DNA of 64,000 nucleotides from Mangrovimonas xylaniphaga (GTDB taxonomy: Bacteria > Bacteroidota > Bacteroidia > Flavobacteriales > Flavobacteriaceae), in contig NZ_LBIP01000013.1 of the NCBI RefSeq assembly GCF_001280435.1, positions 124,001 through 188,000 on the forward strand, written 5' to 3'. Each line of letters starts with the position of its first letter. The first letter of the stretch is position 1. Shown here in pieces: positions 26,862 to 34,427 of this stretch. The notes below the pieces were generated by a model. That model worked only from the letters and a program-made list of their open reading frames with translations. It did no database searches and had not been told where the DNA came from. The position numbers and the translations under genes are program-made.

Positions 26862-26894
26862 AACATACCTGCAGCCTGCTGGCTCAGGTATGTT
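26862..26894 (-). terminator. Long perfect hairpin between the 70-aa gene and the DUF6268 gene
   Basis: Ten-base arms AACATACCTG (26862-26871) and CAGGTATGTT (26885-26894) enclose a second four-base stem (AGCC/GGCT), with one unpaired C. On the minus strand it is followed by the weak tract TTTAAATT. It could terminate the TetR/70-aa transcript or be an attenuator in the DUF6268 leader, whose start codon lies 28 bp further on. Confidence 0.55.
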
Positions 26895-26925
26895 GGTAAA
26901 ATTCGTTTATTTAAGTGGGGATGGT

Positions 26926-27138
26926 TTAGACTATTTCGGAACATTCAAAACCGTTGGATGTCAGACATTGTATCACAAGGTCCGAAACCATGCGGTTACC
27001 GCTCAAGCGCAAGATGTTATCACAGTCTTCCAAGTCAAAATTGATCATAAAATCAGGGATGATGGCCTGTAAGTGTGTAATGACCTGTTGCGCTACATGT
27101 TCATTGTTCACATTCGTTTTATAGATGGTAACGTCCAT
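26926..27138 (-). CDS. Small 70-aa protein, HMA-like size, unknown function
   Basis: This 70-aa soluble protein (MDVTIYKTNVNNEHVAQQVI) is predicted as a beta-alpha-beta-beta-alpha-beta ferredoxin-like module, judging by strand and helix alternation. It resembles heavy-metal-associated domains in size and layout but lacks the CxxC motif; its cysteines (about 39, 58, 66) are scattered. It lies 80 bp downstream of the TetR gene, and an operator-like palindrome 45-58 bp before its ATG suggests control by that regulator. Reality is supported by its spacing and coding-like composition. Confidence 0.6.
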   Translation of the reverse strand: MDVTIYKTNVNNEHVAQQVITHLQAIIPDFMINFDLEDCDNILRLSGNRMVSDLVIQCLTSNGFECSEIV

Positions 27139-27182
27139 ATGGATATAAATTGTATAGTTTTTAAAAATTGAATTGCTATAAA

Positions 27183-27196
27183 ACCGAACGGTTGGT
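27183..27196. promoter_or_regulatory. TetR-type operator, copy 1 (upstream of the 70-aa gene)
   Basis: The sequence ACCGAACGGTTGGT contains the perfect inverted pair AACCG-AA-CGGTT (27182-27193). It matches the site in front of the TetR gene at 12 of 14 positions and resembles the ACCGACCGGTCGGT class bound by many TetR/AcrR regulators. It lies between the tetR stop and the 70-aa gene start, so it probably controls that gene. Confidence 0.65.
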
Positions 27197-27218
27197 ATGC
27201 CTATGGATCAAAAGAAAT

Positions 27219-27824
27219 TTAATCCTTACTAATACTTTTATAAATAGCTTGAAATTGTTCTTTCATCTGCTCTAAAGCTTCATCGGCCTGCGATCTCGAA
27301 AAATAATAGACGCCAATGCCATAGTTTTGAAACAGGAACAGCTTTGCCATTTGTTCGTCGGTGAGCGGTGTGGCTATTTCTCCGCTGGCCTTGGCCTTGG
27401 CAATAACCGTTTTCCAAAGCTCCAATTCTTCTTCATGAATTTGAGTTTGGCGTTCCTTAAAACCGTCCAAAAGCTTGATGGCATCAAACACCAAGGCATA
27501 ATGGTTGGCCTTTAGTACCTCTTTAGAGGCTCCACTCTCTTCCCTGTATTTCATGATCCGCTTTTCCAATACGTCTATATAAGCGCTGTAGAATTCTTTA
27601 AGCGTTCCTTCTGAAAAGGCTGCCAATTCTTCAACTTTTGTGCGTTGAATAAAGACATTCACCACCGCTTCAAAGACCTTTTCCTTACTACTAAAATAAT
27701 GATAGAAGCCCCCTTTAGAGAGGCCTGTAGCCTTGACAATATCCTGCATGGTTACCTCATTATAACTTTTGCTGATAAAGAGGTTAAAGGCAGTTTTGAC
27801 AATTAAATCTTTTGAATCACTCAT
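27219..27824 (-). CDS. TetR/AcrR-family transcriptional regulator
   Basis: The 201-aa protein has an N-terminal helix-turn-helix (FNLFISKSYNEVTMQDIVKA then LSKGGFYHYFSSKEKVFEA, residues about 10-50) characteristic of the family, and a helical ligand-binding domain after it. The ligand is unknown. Two near-identical palindromes, one 7-20 bp upstream of its own start and one upstream of the adjacent 70-aa gene, suggest autoregulation and control of its neighbour. Length is normal for the family. Confidence 0.93.
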   Translation of the reverse strand: MSDSKDLIVKTAFNLFISKSYNEVTMQDIVKATGLSKGGFYHYFSSKEKVFEAVVNVFIQRTKVEELAAFSEGTLKEFYSAYIDVLEKRIMKYREESGASKEVLKANHYALVFDAIKLLDGFKERQTQIHEEELELWKTVIAKAKASGEIATPLTDEQMAKLFLFQNYGIGVYYFSRSQADEALEQMKEQFQAIYKSISKD

Positions 27825-27830
27825 AAATAA

Positions 27831-27844
27831 ACCGACCGTTTGGT
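27831..27844. promoter_or_regulatory. TetR-type operator, copy 2 (upstream of the TetR gene)
   Basis: ACCGACCGTTTGGT lies immediately before the TetR start codon (27824). It shares 12 of 14 bases and the same symmetry pattern with the site at 27183-27196. Placement in the promoter or leader of the regulator gene fits negative autoregulation. Confidence 0.68.
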
Positions 27845-28003
27845 CTGTAAAAGTAATTCATTTTTTTGGATAGACAAAAAACCGCTCCTTTTTTACCAAA
27901 TGTCTCCTCTAGATTCGAAGAACATAGCTCTTCGAAACCAAAAAGCTTGCCTCCTTCCCACTTGGAACATCATTAGCAAAGACCTAAGTCGGTTTTCTTT
28001 AAT

Positions 28004-28011
28004 TATCTTTG
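28004..28011 (+). promoter_or_regulatory. Candidate -7 promoter element before the AraC gene
   Basis: TATCTTTG matches the Bacteroidetes -7 consensus TAnnTTTG and lies 65 bp before the AraC start. No clear TTG element sits 18-20 bp upstream, so this is tentative. Confidence 0.35.
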
Positions 28012-28075
28012 GACCAAATTCCCCTACAACGAACCATTGGCATCTTGTTGAACCAAGACCAGCCATTTATTTAAC

Positions 28076-29056
28076 ATGAAGACAAAAGCACCAAGCACAA
28101 TTTCCTACCCTCTTATGGTACCAACCGAATGGTATCAGTTTTTGGAACACCAACATCTAGGTAACATTGACCAAGAAACATTTGTATTCAATCCAACCTT
28201 TGGGCAAGGGCATTTGCAGTATATGGAGTTTCAAAAAGGGTTTTGGGCACAACAGATGAATTTTACACTAAAGGATCCTTTTGACATTACACAAACTGCC
28301 GGCACAACCAACGACCTTTTTATTGTTAACTTTTATCTTACCAAGGCCCCTATCAGCCAACAGATAGATGAAAAAATGTTCGAATTTAATTATGACAGTA
28401 TCAGTATCATGCTAAGCTCTTCGGCCTCCATTAGCCTATACCACATTCCTGCCAATGAAGAGGTAAAGATATTTCAGATAGGATTTACTAGAGATTGGTT
28501 GCAGGCCAATGCCTTCGAGGACAGCAATCCAAATTTGAAACGTTTATTTGTGAGTGATGACCCCATCTATCTGGCCGAAAATTTGGATTACCAGTTTAAA
28601 TATTTGGTAAAAGAAATGGACTTGCTCAGTTCCAATCGCTTGTTGCTGTTTTCAGGTTCCCTACAGCTGCTCAATACCTTATTTACGAAATTCGAGAATA
28701 GGCAGTTGAACAGCTCCAAACATTCCAATATTCACCATGATGATTTGGAAAGTTTATTACAGGTGCGCACTTTAATGGATGAAAACCCCTTGCACCCCAT
28801 TAGTTTGGATGAACTTGCCCAACAATCTGGGATGAGCCTTTCCAAATTCAAGCGTTATTTTAAACAGGTCTATGGGCTTAGTCCTTACCAATATCATCTG
28901 CAGAACAAATTGGCGGTTGGTTTGGATCGACTGCATCAAAACTACTCGGTTTCGGAAGTTGCTTTTCTATTGGGCTATAACAACCTCAGTCATTTTTCAA
29001 AAGCATTTAAAAAGCATTACGGTTTTCTACCTAGCAACGTACAAAAAGACACCTAA
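28076..29056 (+). CDS. AraC-family transcriptional regulator
   Basis: This 326-aa protein has a sensory N-terminal half of the cupin-like type without a recognised ligand, and a C-terminal AraC domain (about 235-322) with two helix-turn-helix units: SLDELAQQSGMSLSKFKRYF and SVSEVAFLLGYNNLSHFSKA, ending in KKHYGFLPSNVQ. Its regulon is not evident; it faces away from the TetR gene and precedes the DUF1330 and hchA genes, which run in the opposite direction. A terminator-like hairpin follows at 29074. Confidence 0.92.
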   Translation: MKTKAPSTISYPLMVPTEWYQFLEHQHLGNIDQETFVFNPTFGQGHLQYMEFQKGFWAQQMNFTLKDPFDITQTAGTTNDLFIVNFYLTKAPISQQIDEKMFEFNYDSISIMLSSSASISLYHIPANEEVKIFQIGFTRDWLQANAFEDSNPNLKRLFVSDDPIYLAENLDYQFKYLVKEMDLLSSNRLLLFSGSLQLLNTLFTKFENRQLNSSKHSNIHHDDLESLLQVRTLMDENPLHPISLDELAQQSGMSLSKFKRYFKQVYGLSPYQYHLQNKLAVGLDRLHQNYSVSEVAFLLGYNNLSHFSKAFKKHYGFLPSNVQKDT

Positions 29057-29073
29057 TAACCAAATATACAAAT

Positions 29074-29104
29074 GGCCCTAACACTAAGTTGCTGGGCCTT
29101 TTTT
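29074..29104 (+). terminator. Rho-independent terminator after the AraC gene
   Basis: GGCCC (29074-29078) pairs with GGGCC (29094-29098) and is followed by six Ts. It lies 18 bp after the AraC stop and before the convergent DUF1330 gene. Confidence 0.6.
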
Positions 29105-29125
29105 ATGTGTTTTTGTTCAAAGAAT

Positions 29126-29425
29126 TTAGGCGTTTGGATTGAATGCCTTTGCCATAATTACGGTATTGTCTTTGGTAGAATTGACCCTAAATGCACGAAC
29201 CGCTTGGTATTCCTCACTGTTGAAACATTCCATGGCCATCTCCTGTGAAGGGAATTTAATGATGGCATGCATCATTTTCCTTTCTCCTTCAATTACTACC
29301 GCATCGGTATCGGATACCAACAACTCACCACCGTACTGTTGTAAAATTTTCAAGACTGTTGGTGGATAGTTTTGAAAGGTTTCAAAATCTACAATATCGT
29401 AACTGATGATAAAATAGGCTTCCAT
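29126..29425 (-). CDS. DUF1330 protein
   Basis: This 99-aa protein has the dimeric alpha+beta-barrel pattern of DUF1330: AYFIISYDIVDFETFQNYPP at the start, a central GGELLVSDTDAVVIEG strand, IKFPSQEMAMECFNSEEYQA and a C-terminal RAFRVNSTKDNTVIM. The family has no agreed function. It lies 44 bp downstream of hchA and is likely co-transcribed, so a link to carbonyl or oxidative stress handling is possible but unproven. Confidence 0.8.
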   Translation of the reverse strand: MEAYFIISYDIVDFETFQNYPPTVLKILQQYGGELLVSDTDAVVIEGERKMMHAIIKFPSQEMAMECFNSEEYQAVRAFRVNSTKDNTVIMAKAFNPNA

Positions 29426-29469
29426 GTTATTTACTTTTGGTTTTATGGTTAGGTGTAATGAATTTTAAA

Positions 29470-30318
29470 TTATGCTTCGTTCAGTAACGCTTTGGAACTC
29501 ACAATGCCCAGCTCGTTGGCGGCTTTAGGTCCATCTCCTGAAATCAATTTTCTATCAACAATTACTTTGCCATTCATGGTCTTGTTGACAATCTTAATGC
29601 CTAGACTGTTTAATTTCTCCCCATAGAACCAAGGCATGCCTCCTGGCAAATACCCCGTAGCTGGCAGCAGTTTGTCCATACCATCCGGACAAGCAGCAAT
29701 AGCATAACCACTGTAGGGAGAGCTGTCCCCGGTTGACAACAATGCCGAGGGCCCGTGACAAATGGTAATGAAGTGTTTGTTGTGCTTGGCAGTCCAATTA
29801 ACGAGCTTTTCAACAGCCCCACTGAATGGTAGATCTGCAATAACACCATGGCCTCCCGGAAAATAAACAGCGACATAAGGACTACGGTCATTCAACTGAC
29901 CAACCAATTCCCAAAGATTCAATGGCTTCTCAAGCTTGGATTTGTATTTATCAAATAGAGCCATCACGGCCTCATCTTCTGTAGGCATGGCCCAATGTTC
30001 CAATGCCATAGCATCACCAGTTGGTGTGGCAATATCTATAGCAAAGCCAGCAGCCTCCCAATGCAACATGGGTATAAATAACTCAAAAGGATGGTTGCCC
30101 GTTTGAAACAATGTTCCGTTTGCCATTTTCAATAAGTCGGTTTCTGTTCCAACTATCAAAATCTTCTTTGAGGAATCCTGATTTCTATTTTCAAAATTAT
30201 AGGGTGTATAATCCGTCTTTTTATCAACGGCCATTTTCAATGCCAGTTTAGAAGGCGAATATGTATTCTCTCCTTCTTCATGGGGTGCTACACCAAATAT
30301 TTGCTTGATACAATTCAT
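29470..30318 (-). CDS. hchA: HchA / Hsp31-type DJ-1 family glyoxalase III and chaperone
   Basis: The 282-aa protein aligns by eye with E. coli Hsp31 over its whole length: KMANGTLFQTGNHPFELFIP, MLHWEAAGFAIDIATPTG, LEHWAMPTEDEAVMALFD, VYFPGGHGVIADLP, the nucleophile elbow ITICHGPSALL with Cys187 and His188, and VIVDRKLISGDGPKAANELG at the end. The family converts methylglyoxal to lactate without glutathione and acts on glycated or unfolded proteins. It is cytosolic. The N-terminal extension typical of Hsp31, absent in plain PfpI proteins, is present. DUF1330 is the likely co-transcribed neighbour. Confidence 0.9.
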   Translation of the reverse strand: MNCIKQIFGVAPHEEGENTYSPSKLALKMAVDKKTDYTPYNFENRNQDSSKKILIVGTETDLLKMANGTLFQTGNHPFELFIPMLHWEAAGFAIDIATPTGDAMALEHWAMPTEDEAVMALFDKYKSKLEKPLNLWELVGQLNDRSPYVAVYFPGGHGVIADLPFSGAVEKLVNWTAKHNKHFITICHGPSALLSTGDSSPYSGYAIAACPDGMDKLLPATGYLPGGMPWFYGEKLNSLGIKIVNKTMNGKVIVDRKLISGDGPKAANELGIVSSKALLNEA

Positions 30319-30460
30319 AGGGTTTGGTTCGTCGGTTTTTAAGTGTCTCTACCTATTGTTTTGCAATGATAACACCAATACCCTAGCAACAATTACCCCA
30401 AGAAGGCCAAGAATTAACGGTAAAAGGTTTTCTGAAATCACAAATCAGTTTCCCCAAGTA

Positions 30461-30489
30461 TTGTTGAAATGAAAGTTTAGCTATCTTTA
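30461..30489 (+). promoter_or_regulatory. Candidate promoter of the methyltransferase gene
   Basis: TTG at 30461-30463 and TATCTTTA at 30482-30489 are separated by 18 bp, close to the Bacteroidetes TTG-N18-20-TAnnTTTG pattern (last base differs). It lies 61 bp before the start at 30551. Confidence 0.45.
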
Positions 30490-30550
30490 GGCAAACAGCT
30501 TTCTACAATGAAACTAACTATTAAAGCCACAACACTAATTAGCATAACAG

Positions 30551-31309
30551 ATGGATATTGTAAACTATAATAAAGCGGCCTGGGACACTTATGTTGACAA
30601 AAAGGACCGATGGACCATCCCCGTATCTGAACAAGCATTGGAGGCTGCCAAAAACGGCAACTGGCATGTTGTGTTGACGCCTACAAAATCTGTTCCCCAC
30701 AATTGGTTTCCCGATCTGAAGGGTTTAAAAATTTTGGGACTGGCCTCTGGTGGCGGGCAACAAGGCCCTATTCTGGCTGCTTTGGGCGCCAATGTTACAA
30801 TTTTTGACAACTCGGAAAAGCAATTGCTACAAGACAAAACCTTGAGCGATAAATTTAACCTTGGCATAAAAACAGTTCAAGGCGATATGAAAGATCTTTC
30901 CGTTTTTGAAGACAATTCATTCGACTTGATCTTCAATCCATGTTCCATACTTTTTGTAGAAAACGTGTTGCCCGTTTGGAAGGAATGCTTCCGGATTTTA
31001 AAACCAAATGGTGTTTTAATGACAGGGCTCATCAATCCTATTTCATTTCAGTTGGACGAAGAACACTTGCAAATTATTTACAAACAACCCTATTCAGACA
31101 TAGACTCCTTACCAGACGATAAATTGGAAGCATTGACAAAAAACAACGACCCTTTAGTATTTGGACATAGTTTGACGGACCAAATTGGCGGGCAATTGGA
31201 ATCCGGCTTTTGTATAACCCATATGTACGAAGACGATTGGGGTGGAGAAAACAAGTTGGATGCCTTTTTCCCTGCTTTTATAGCAACAAGAGCCATCAAA
31301 CCTTTATAA
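30551..31309 (+). CDS. Class I SAM-dependent methyltransferase
   Basis: This 252-aa soluble enzyme has SAM-binding motif I ILGLASGGGQQGP, the acidic end of strand 2 VTIFDNSEKQL, GDMKDLSVFEDNSFDLIFNP (motifs II-III region), and EDDWGG near the C-terminus. The WHVVLTPTKSVPHNWFPDL stretch ahead of motif I is typical of a Methyltransf_11 subgroup. The methyl acceptor is unknown. It appears to be monocistronic. Confidence 0.88.
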   Translation: MDIVNYNKAAWDTYVDKKDRWTIPVSEQALEAAKNGNWHVVLTPTKSVPHNWFPDLKGLKILGLASGGGQQGPILAALGANVTIFDNSEKQLLQDKTLSDKFNLGIKTVQGDMKDLSVFEDNSFDLIFNPCSILFVENVLPVWKECFRILKPNGVLMTGLINPISFQLDEEHLQIIYKQPYSDIDSLPDDKLEALTKNNDPLVFGHSLTDQIGGQLESGFCITHMYEDDWGGENKLDAFFPAFIATRAIKPL

Positions 31310-31408
31310 TCTAAAAATTTCAGTATCGACGAGAGATATACTTTCCTTAACACATCGTCCATCTTTAATTTAGTACCTTTAGTGTTTAATCTTTAAAGAC
31401 CTCCTGTT

Positions 31409-31828
31409 TTGGACAAACCAAGAAAACCATCAAAACTATTTTTACGTTTCATTAAACACGTTAATGTCATCAGGGACCATTCAAGACATGACAATGTTTT
31501 GATCAATACGTCTCTGTACAAGCACTTTTCAGAACAGGACATCAAAATCAATTTAGATAACTTTACGGAGGAATATGATTTTGCTATAGAATACGGCTAT
31601 TTATATCCAGACCTAACTCCAAACTTTACTTTTAACGACGAGACCATCCCTGACGACCCCATCGATATGCAAATCCTGGGTAAATCCCTCAAAAAAATCA
31701 TTGACTTTATGGATATTGGAGCCCCTGTAGGCTTTATGAAATATTACCAGGATTACTTTGAAGCACCTTTTGACAAAACAGACAAGAAGTTTTGGGAAGA
31801 GGTTTTTAAAATGAAGATTCAGGATTAA
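31409..31828 (+). CDS. Hypothetical 139-aa protein
   Basis: I do not recognise a family. The frame is closed by a stop shortly upstream and has no early ATG, so a TTG at 31409 is the best start (next ATG would remove 87 residues). The protein is basic at the N-terminus (KPRKPSKLFLRFIKHVN) and acidic and aromatic later (DFTEEYDFAIEYGYLYPDLT type composition), with no signal peptide or membrane segment. It sits between the methyltransferase and the convergent tRNA gene. Confidence 0.6.
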   Translation: MDKPRKPSKLFLRFIKHVNVIRDHSRHDNVLINTSLYKHFSEQDIKINLDNFTEEYDFAIEYGYLYPDLTPNFTFNDETIPDDPIDMQILGKSLKKIIDFMDIGAPVGFMKYYQDYFEAPFDKTDKKFWEEVFKMKIQD

Positions 31829-31836
31829 AACCCTAT

Positions 31837-31876
31837 AAAAAAGGAAAACCACCTAAATCTTGAGACTTAAGTGGTT
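31837..31876 (-). terminator. Terminator downstream of tRNA-Arg
   Basis: On the minus strand AACCAC (31876-31871) and TTA pair with TAA/GTGGTT (to 31847) with one mismatch, and the stem is followed by TTTTCCTTTTTT. It lies 25 bp after the tRNA 3' end and may also end the convergent 31409 gene. Confidence 0.6.
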
Positions 31877-31901
31877 CTTGAACTAATTTCCATTTCAAAA
31901 G

Positions 31902-31975
31902 TGACCTCGACAGGATTCAAACCTGTAACCTTCTGAGCCGTAATCAGATGCGCTATTCAGTTGCGCCACGAGGCC
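31902..31975 (-). tRNA. tRNA-Arg (anticodon ACG)
   Basis: Read on the minus strand, the acceptor stem GGCCTCG/CGAGGTC, a D arm, the anticodon stem TCTGA/TCAGA with seven-base loop TTACGGC (anticodon ACG) and a T arm with GGTTTGAATCC form a complete cloverleaf. The discriminator base is A at 31902. CCA is not encoded. The ACG anticodon would be edited to ICG and read CGU/CGC/CGA. Confidence 0.96.
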
Positions 31976-32108
31976 GTTTTTTTGTGGGTGCAAATATAAA
32001 ACATTTATTCAGAAACTTCCAAAATTTATTCCAATATTTTTAAATACTTTTTTTCAACCCCTGCTGCGATAGCATAAAGTTCGAAACCTTTTTGTAACTT
32101 ATATTACA

Positions 32109-32140
32109 TTGCAAAAAGTAAAAACAGCTTATTTTTGCAA
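32109..32140 (+). promoter_or_regulatory. Bacteroidetes-type promoter overlapped by a palindrome
   Basis: TTG (32109-32111), an 18-bp spacer and TATTTTTG (32130-32137) match the Bacteroidetes consensus well, 20 bp before the YeeE/YedE start. The same bases form a perfect 9-bp inverted repeat, TTGCAAAAA (32109-32117) and TTTTTGCAA (32132-32140). A dimeric regulator binding it would occlude both promoter elements. Confidence 0.7.
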
Positions 32141-32157
32141 CTTTTTTAAAAATTTCT

Positions 32158-32715
32158 ATGGACTATATTCTTCAACCTTGGCCCTGGTATGTAAGCGGCC
32201 CTTTAATAGCAATCGTGATGTTCCTTTTACTGTATTTTGGTAAAACATTTGGAATGTCATCCAATTTAAGAACCCTTTGTGCCATTGGTGGTGCGGGTAA
32301 AAAAGTACCTTTCTTCAATTTTAACTGGAGAGAGCAAAAATGGAACTTGGTGGTGGTTATTGGAACTGTCATTGGAGGCTTCATCGCTCACTTTTTACTT
32401 TCTGCCCCTACCAATATAGATTTGAATCCTGATACCGTTGCCAAATTAAATGAGCTAGGATTTGACAACGTTGGCAAATCATTATTGCCTCAGGAGCTTT
32501 TTAGTTGGGATGCCGTATTTTCAGTAAAAGGATTGGCCATTTTAATTATTGGAGGTTTTCTAGTTGGCTTTGGTACCCGTTATGCAGGAGGATGCACTTC
32601 TGGGCATGCCATTACCGGATTAAGCAGTTTACAGTTGCCTTCATTAATTGCTGTAATAGGCTTTTTTATTGGAGGACTTATCATGGTCCACCTATTGTTT
32701 CCTTTAATCTTTTAG
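32158..32715 (+). CDS. YeeE/YedE-family sulfur transporter, first half
   Basis: This 185-aa membrane protein has about four to five helices. GFGTRYAGGCTSGHAITGLS carries the conserved cysteine motif of YeeE/YedE (DUF395) proteins, which move thiosulfate or persulfide-type sulfur. Length equals half of the full-size E. coli YeeE; the other half is encoded 9 bp downstream, so the two proteins should form a heteromeric channel. A strong promoter lies upstream. Confidence 0.88.
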   Translation: MDYILQPWPWYVSGPLIAIVMFLLLYFGKTFGMSSNLRTLCAIGGAGKKVPFFNFNWREQKWNLVVVIGTVIGGFIAHFLLSAPTNIDLNPDTVAKLNELGFDNVGKSLLPQELFSWDAVFSVKGLAILIIGGFLVGFGTRYAGGCTSGHAITGLSSLQLPSLIAVIGFFIGGLIMVHLLFPLIF

Positions 32716-32724
32716 ACACACATT

Positions 32725-33141
32725 ATGATGAAATATATTAAGTTTTTATTGGTTGGTATCCTGTTTGGAATTGTTTTGGTAAAATCGGAAGCAGTATCCT
32801 GGTACCGTATTTATGAAATGTTCCGTTTTGAATCCTTCCATATGTACGGCATCATAGGAAGTGCTGTGACCACTGGGGTATTGATCCTTTTGGTATCCAA
32901 AAAAATGAAACTAAAAAACATTACAGGCCAATTGCTGGATGTTCCTAAAAAAGAAAAGGGCTTGATGCGTTATATCATCGGGGGCTCCATTTTTGGATTG
33001 GGCTGGGCATTGTCGGGAGCCTGTCCTGGACCAATGTATATCTTGGTAGGAACAGGCGTTTTTCAAATGCTCATAGTGATTTTGGCCGCCATCTTAGGCA
33101 CCTATGTCTATGGGAAGTTTAAAGACAAACTGCCTCACTAA
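32725..33141 (+). CDS. YeeE/YedE-family sulfur transporter, second half (DUF6691)
   Basis: This 138-aa membrane protein has about four helices. FGLGWALSGACPGPMYILVG contains the second conserved cysteine of the YeeE/YedE pair, and FRFESFHMYGIIGSAVTTG is typical of DUF6691. It follows the first half by 9 bp. Such pairs accompany sulfur metabolism or metallo-hydrolase genes elsewhere; no sulfurtransferase is visible next to it here. Confidence 0.86.
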   Translation: MMKYIKFLLVGILFGIVLVKSEAVSWYRIYEMFRFESFHMYGIIGSAVTTGVLILLVSKKMKLKNITGQLLDVPKKEKGLMRYIIGGSIFGLGWALSGACPGPMYILVGTGVFQMLIVILAAILGTYVYGKFKDKLPH

Positions 33142-33147
33142 AGAGGC

Positions 33148-33423
33148 TTATACAATTTCTGCGCTTAGGCCTGCCTCCAACATCTTGGAACAACGCGGCA
33201 ATAAATCGTCGTAATCACCAGTCTTTACGGTGCATTTTCCATTGTAATGTACAATAATGGAACATTGTTCAGCTTGTTCTGCAGTGTGGTCGCAGGCATA
33301 AATAAGCGTCTCAATAACGTGGTCGAAGGTATTGACATCGTCATTGTACAATACTATCTCATTTTGTTTTAGGACTTCTTCTGCATACAGTAAATCTTCC
33401 GATGTTTTTTCTCTTACACTCAT
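33148..33423 (-). CDS. clpS: ATP-dependent Clp protease adaptor ClpS
   Basis: This 91-aa protein has the ClpS core: IVLYNDDVNTFDHVIETLIY (residues about 23-42), then an acidic and helical stretch, and CTVKTGDYDDLLPRCSKMLE near the end. ClpS binds N-degron substrates through the NDD/N-terminal pocket and hands them to ClpAP. It lies 44 bp downstream of prmA on the same strand, a pairing often seen in Bacteroidota. Confidence 0.93.
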   Translation of the reverse strand: MSVREKTSEDLLYAEEVLKQNEIVLYNDDVNTFDHVIETLIYACDHTAEQAEQCSIIVHYNGKCTVKTGDYDDLLPRCSKMLEAGLSAEIV

Positions 33424-33467
33424 AATCTCAAAAAACGTAATATATTGATAATAAGACTAAATTGTCT

Positions 33468-34301
33468 CTAATTTAAGAATTTTAAAGCAACCCAATGGTT
33501 TTTTTCCAAAATATCCACGCACTTCAAACCATGGGCAGCACACTCTTTTTCAATGGCTTCAATGTCATCTTTATAAAAACCACTCAAAAATAAGCTCCCT
33601 CCTTGGTTCAAACATTTGCTGTAATATTTTAGGTCGTTCAGCAGGATATTGCGGTTGATGTTGGCAATAATCACATCATAATGTTTGCCTTCCAACAATT
33701 GGGCATCGCCTTCGTAAACGGTGATGTGTTCGCAATTATTACGCTCTACATTCTCCAAACTGTTTAGGTAGCACCAATTGTCAATGTCGATGGCATCAAT
33801 AGGATGTGCGCCTTTCATTTCTGCCAAAATAGCCAAAACACCTGTACCGCAGCCCATATCCAACACCGATTTGTCCTTCACATCATTCTTTAAAAGATGC
33901 TGAATCATCATGTGCGTGGTTTCATGATGCCCAGTACCAAAACTCATTTTAGGTTCAATGACGATATCGTATTCCGTATTGAATTTATCGTGGAAAGGCG
34001 CTCTTACCGCACAACGATCGTCTACTACAATAGGACTGAAGTTCTTTTCCCATTCCTGGTTCCAGTTGGTCTGCTCTATTTCTTCAAACGTATAACTTAT
34101 CTGAAATTCTTCTGAATCCAAAATCTGAATATCCTCAAGGATGTTTTCATTCCATTCTTCCTTTTGGATATAGGCAGTCACGCCTTCTTCGGTTTCCACA
34201 AAACTTTCAAAACCGGCATAGCCCAGTTCTGCAATTAAAATTTCGGTACCCGGGTTTAACGGTTCTACCTTGAATTCATACCCAATGTATATTTCAGACA
34301 T
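33468..34301 (-). CDS. prmA: Ribosomal protein L11 methyltransferase
   Basis: The start at 34301 (MSEIYIGYEFKV) gives 277 aa, the normal size; a longer frame from 34382 adds residues across a terminator region and is unlikely. The N-terminal substrate-binding domain precedes the SAM domain with MSFGTGHHETTHMM, VLDMGCGTGVLAILAEMKGA and IIANINRNILL. PrmA trimethylates L11 in the cytoplasm. It lies between tpiA (terminator at 34364-34399) and clpS. Confidence 0.94.
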   Translation of the reverse strand: MSEIYIGYEFKVEPLNPGTEILIAELGYAGFESFVETEEGVTAYIQKEEWNENILEDIQILDSEEFQISYTFEEIEQTNWNQEWEKNFSPIVVDDRCAVRAPFHDKFNTEYDIVIEPKMSFGTGHHETTHMMIQHLLKNDVKDKSVLDMGCGTGVLAILAEMKGAHPIDAIDIDNWCYLNSLENVERNNCEHITVYEGDAQLLEGKHYDVIIANINRNILLNDLKYYSKCLNQGGSLFLSGFYKDDIEAIEKECAAHGLKCVDILEKNHWVALKFLN

Positions 34302-34363
34302 AGTTAAAATTTTTGCAAATTTAGGAAACCTAGAATAGCCACCACACTTTTTAACGTTTTCAT

Positions 34364-34399
34364 AAAAAAATCCCATAGCCAAAATTTCGACTATGGGAT
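34364..34399 (-). terminator. Rho-independent terminator after tpiA
   Basis: Nine-bp stem ATCCCATAG (34399-34391 on the minus strand) with CTATGGGAT (34378-34370), 12-base loop, followed by seven Ts on the minus strand (34370-34364). It is 29 bp beyond the tpiA stop. Confidence 0.8.
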
Positions 34400-34427
34400 T
34401 ACTATTTTATGTTTGAAAGCCTAGGAC

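Noticed and set aside
27826-28075. Small frame (79 codons) between the TetR and AraC genes
   Set aside because: It covers the promoter region including the TetR operator and a candidate -7 element; the product has no domain-like pattern.
34302-34382. 27-residue N-terminal extension of prmA
   Set aside because: It crosses the T-tract and stem of the tpiA terminator, and family members start at MSEIYIGYEF.
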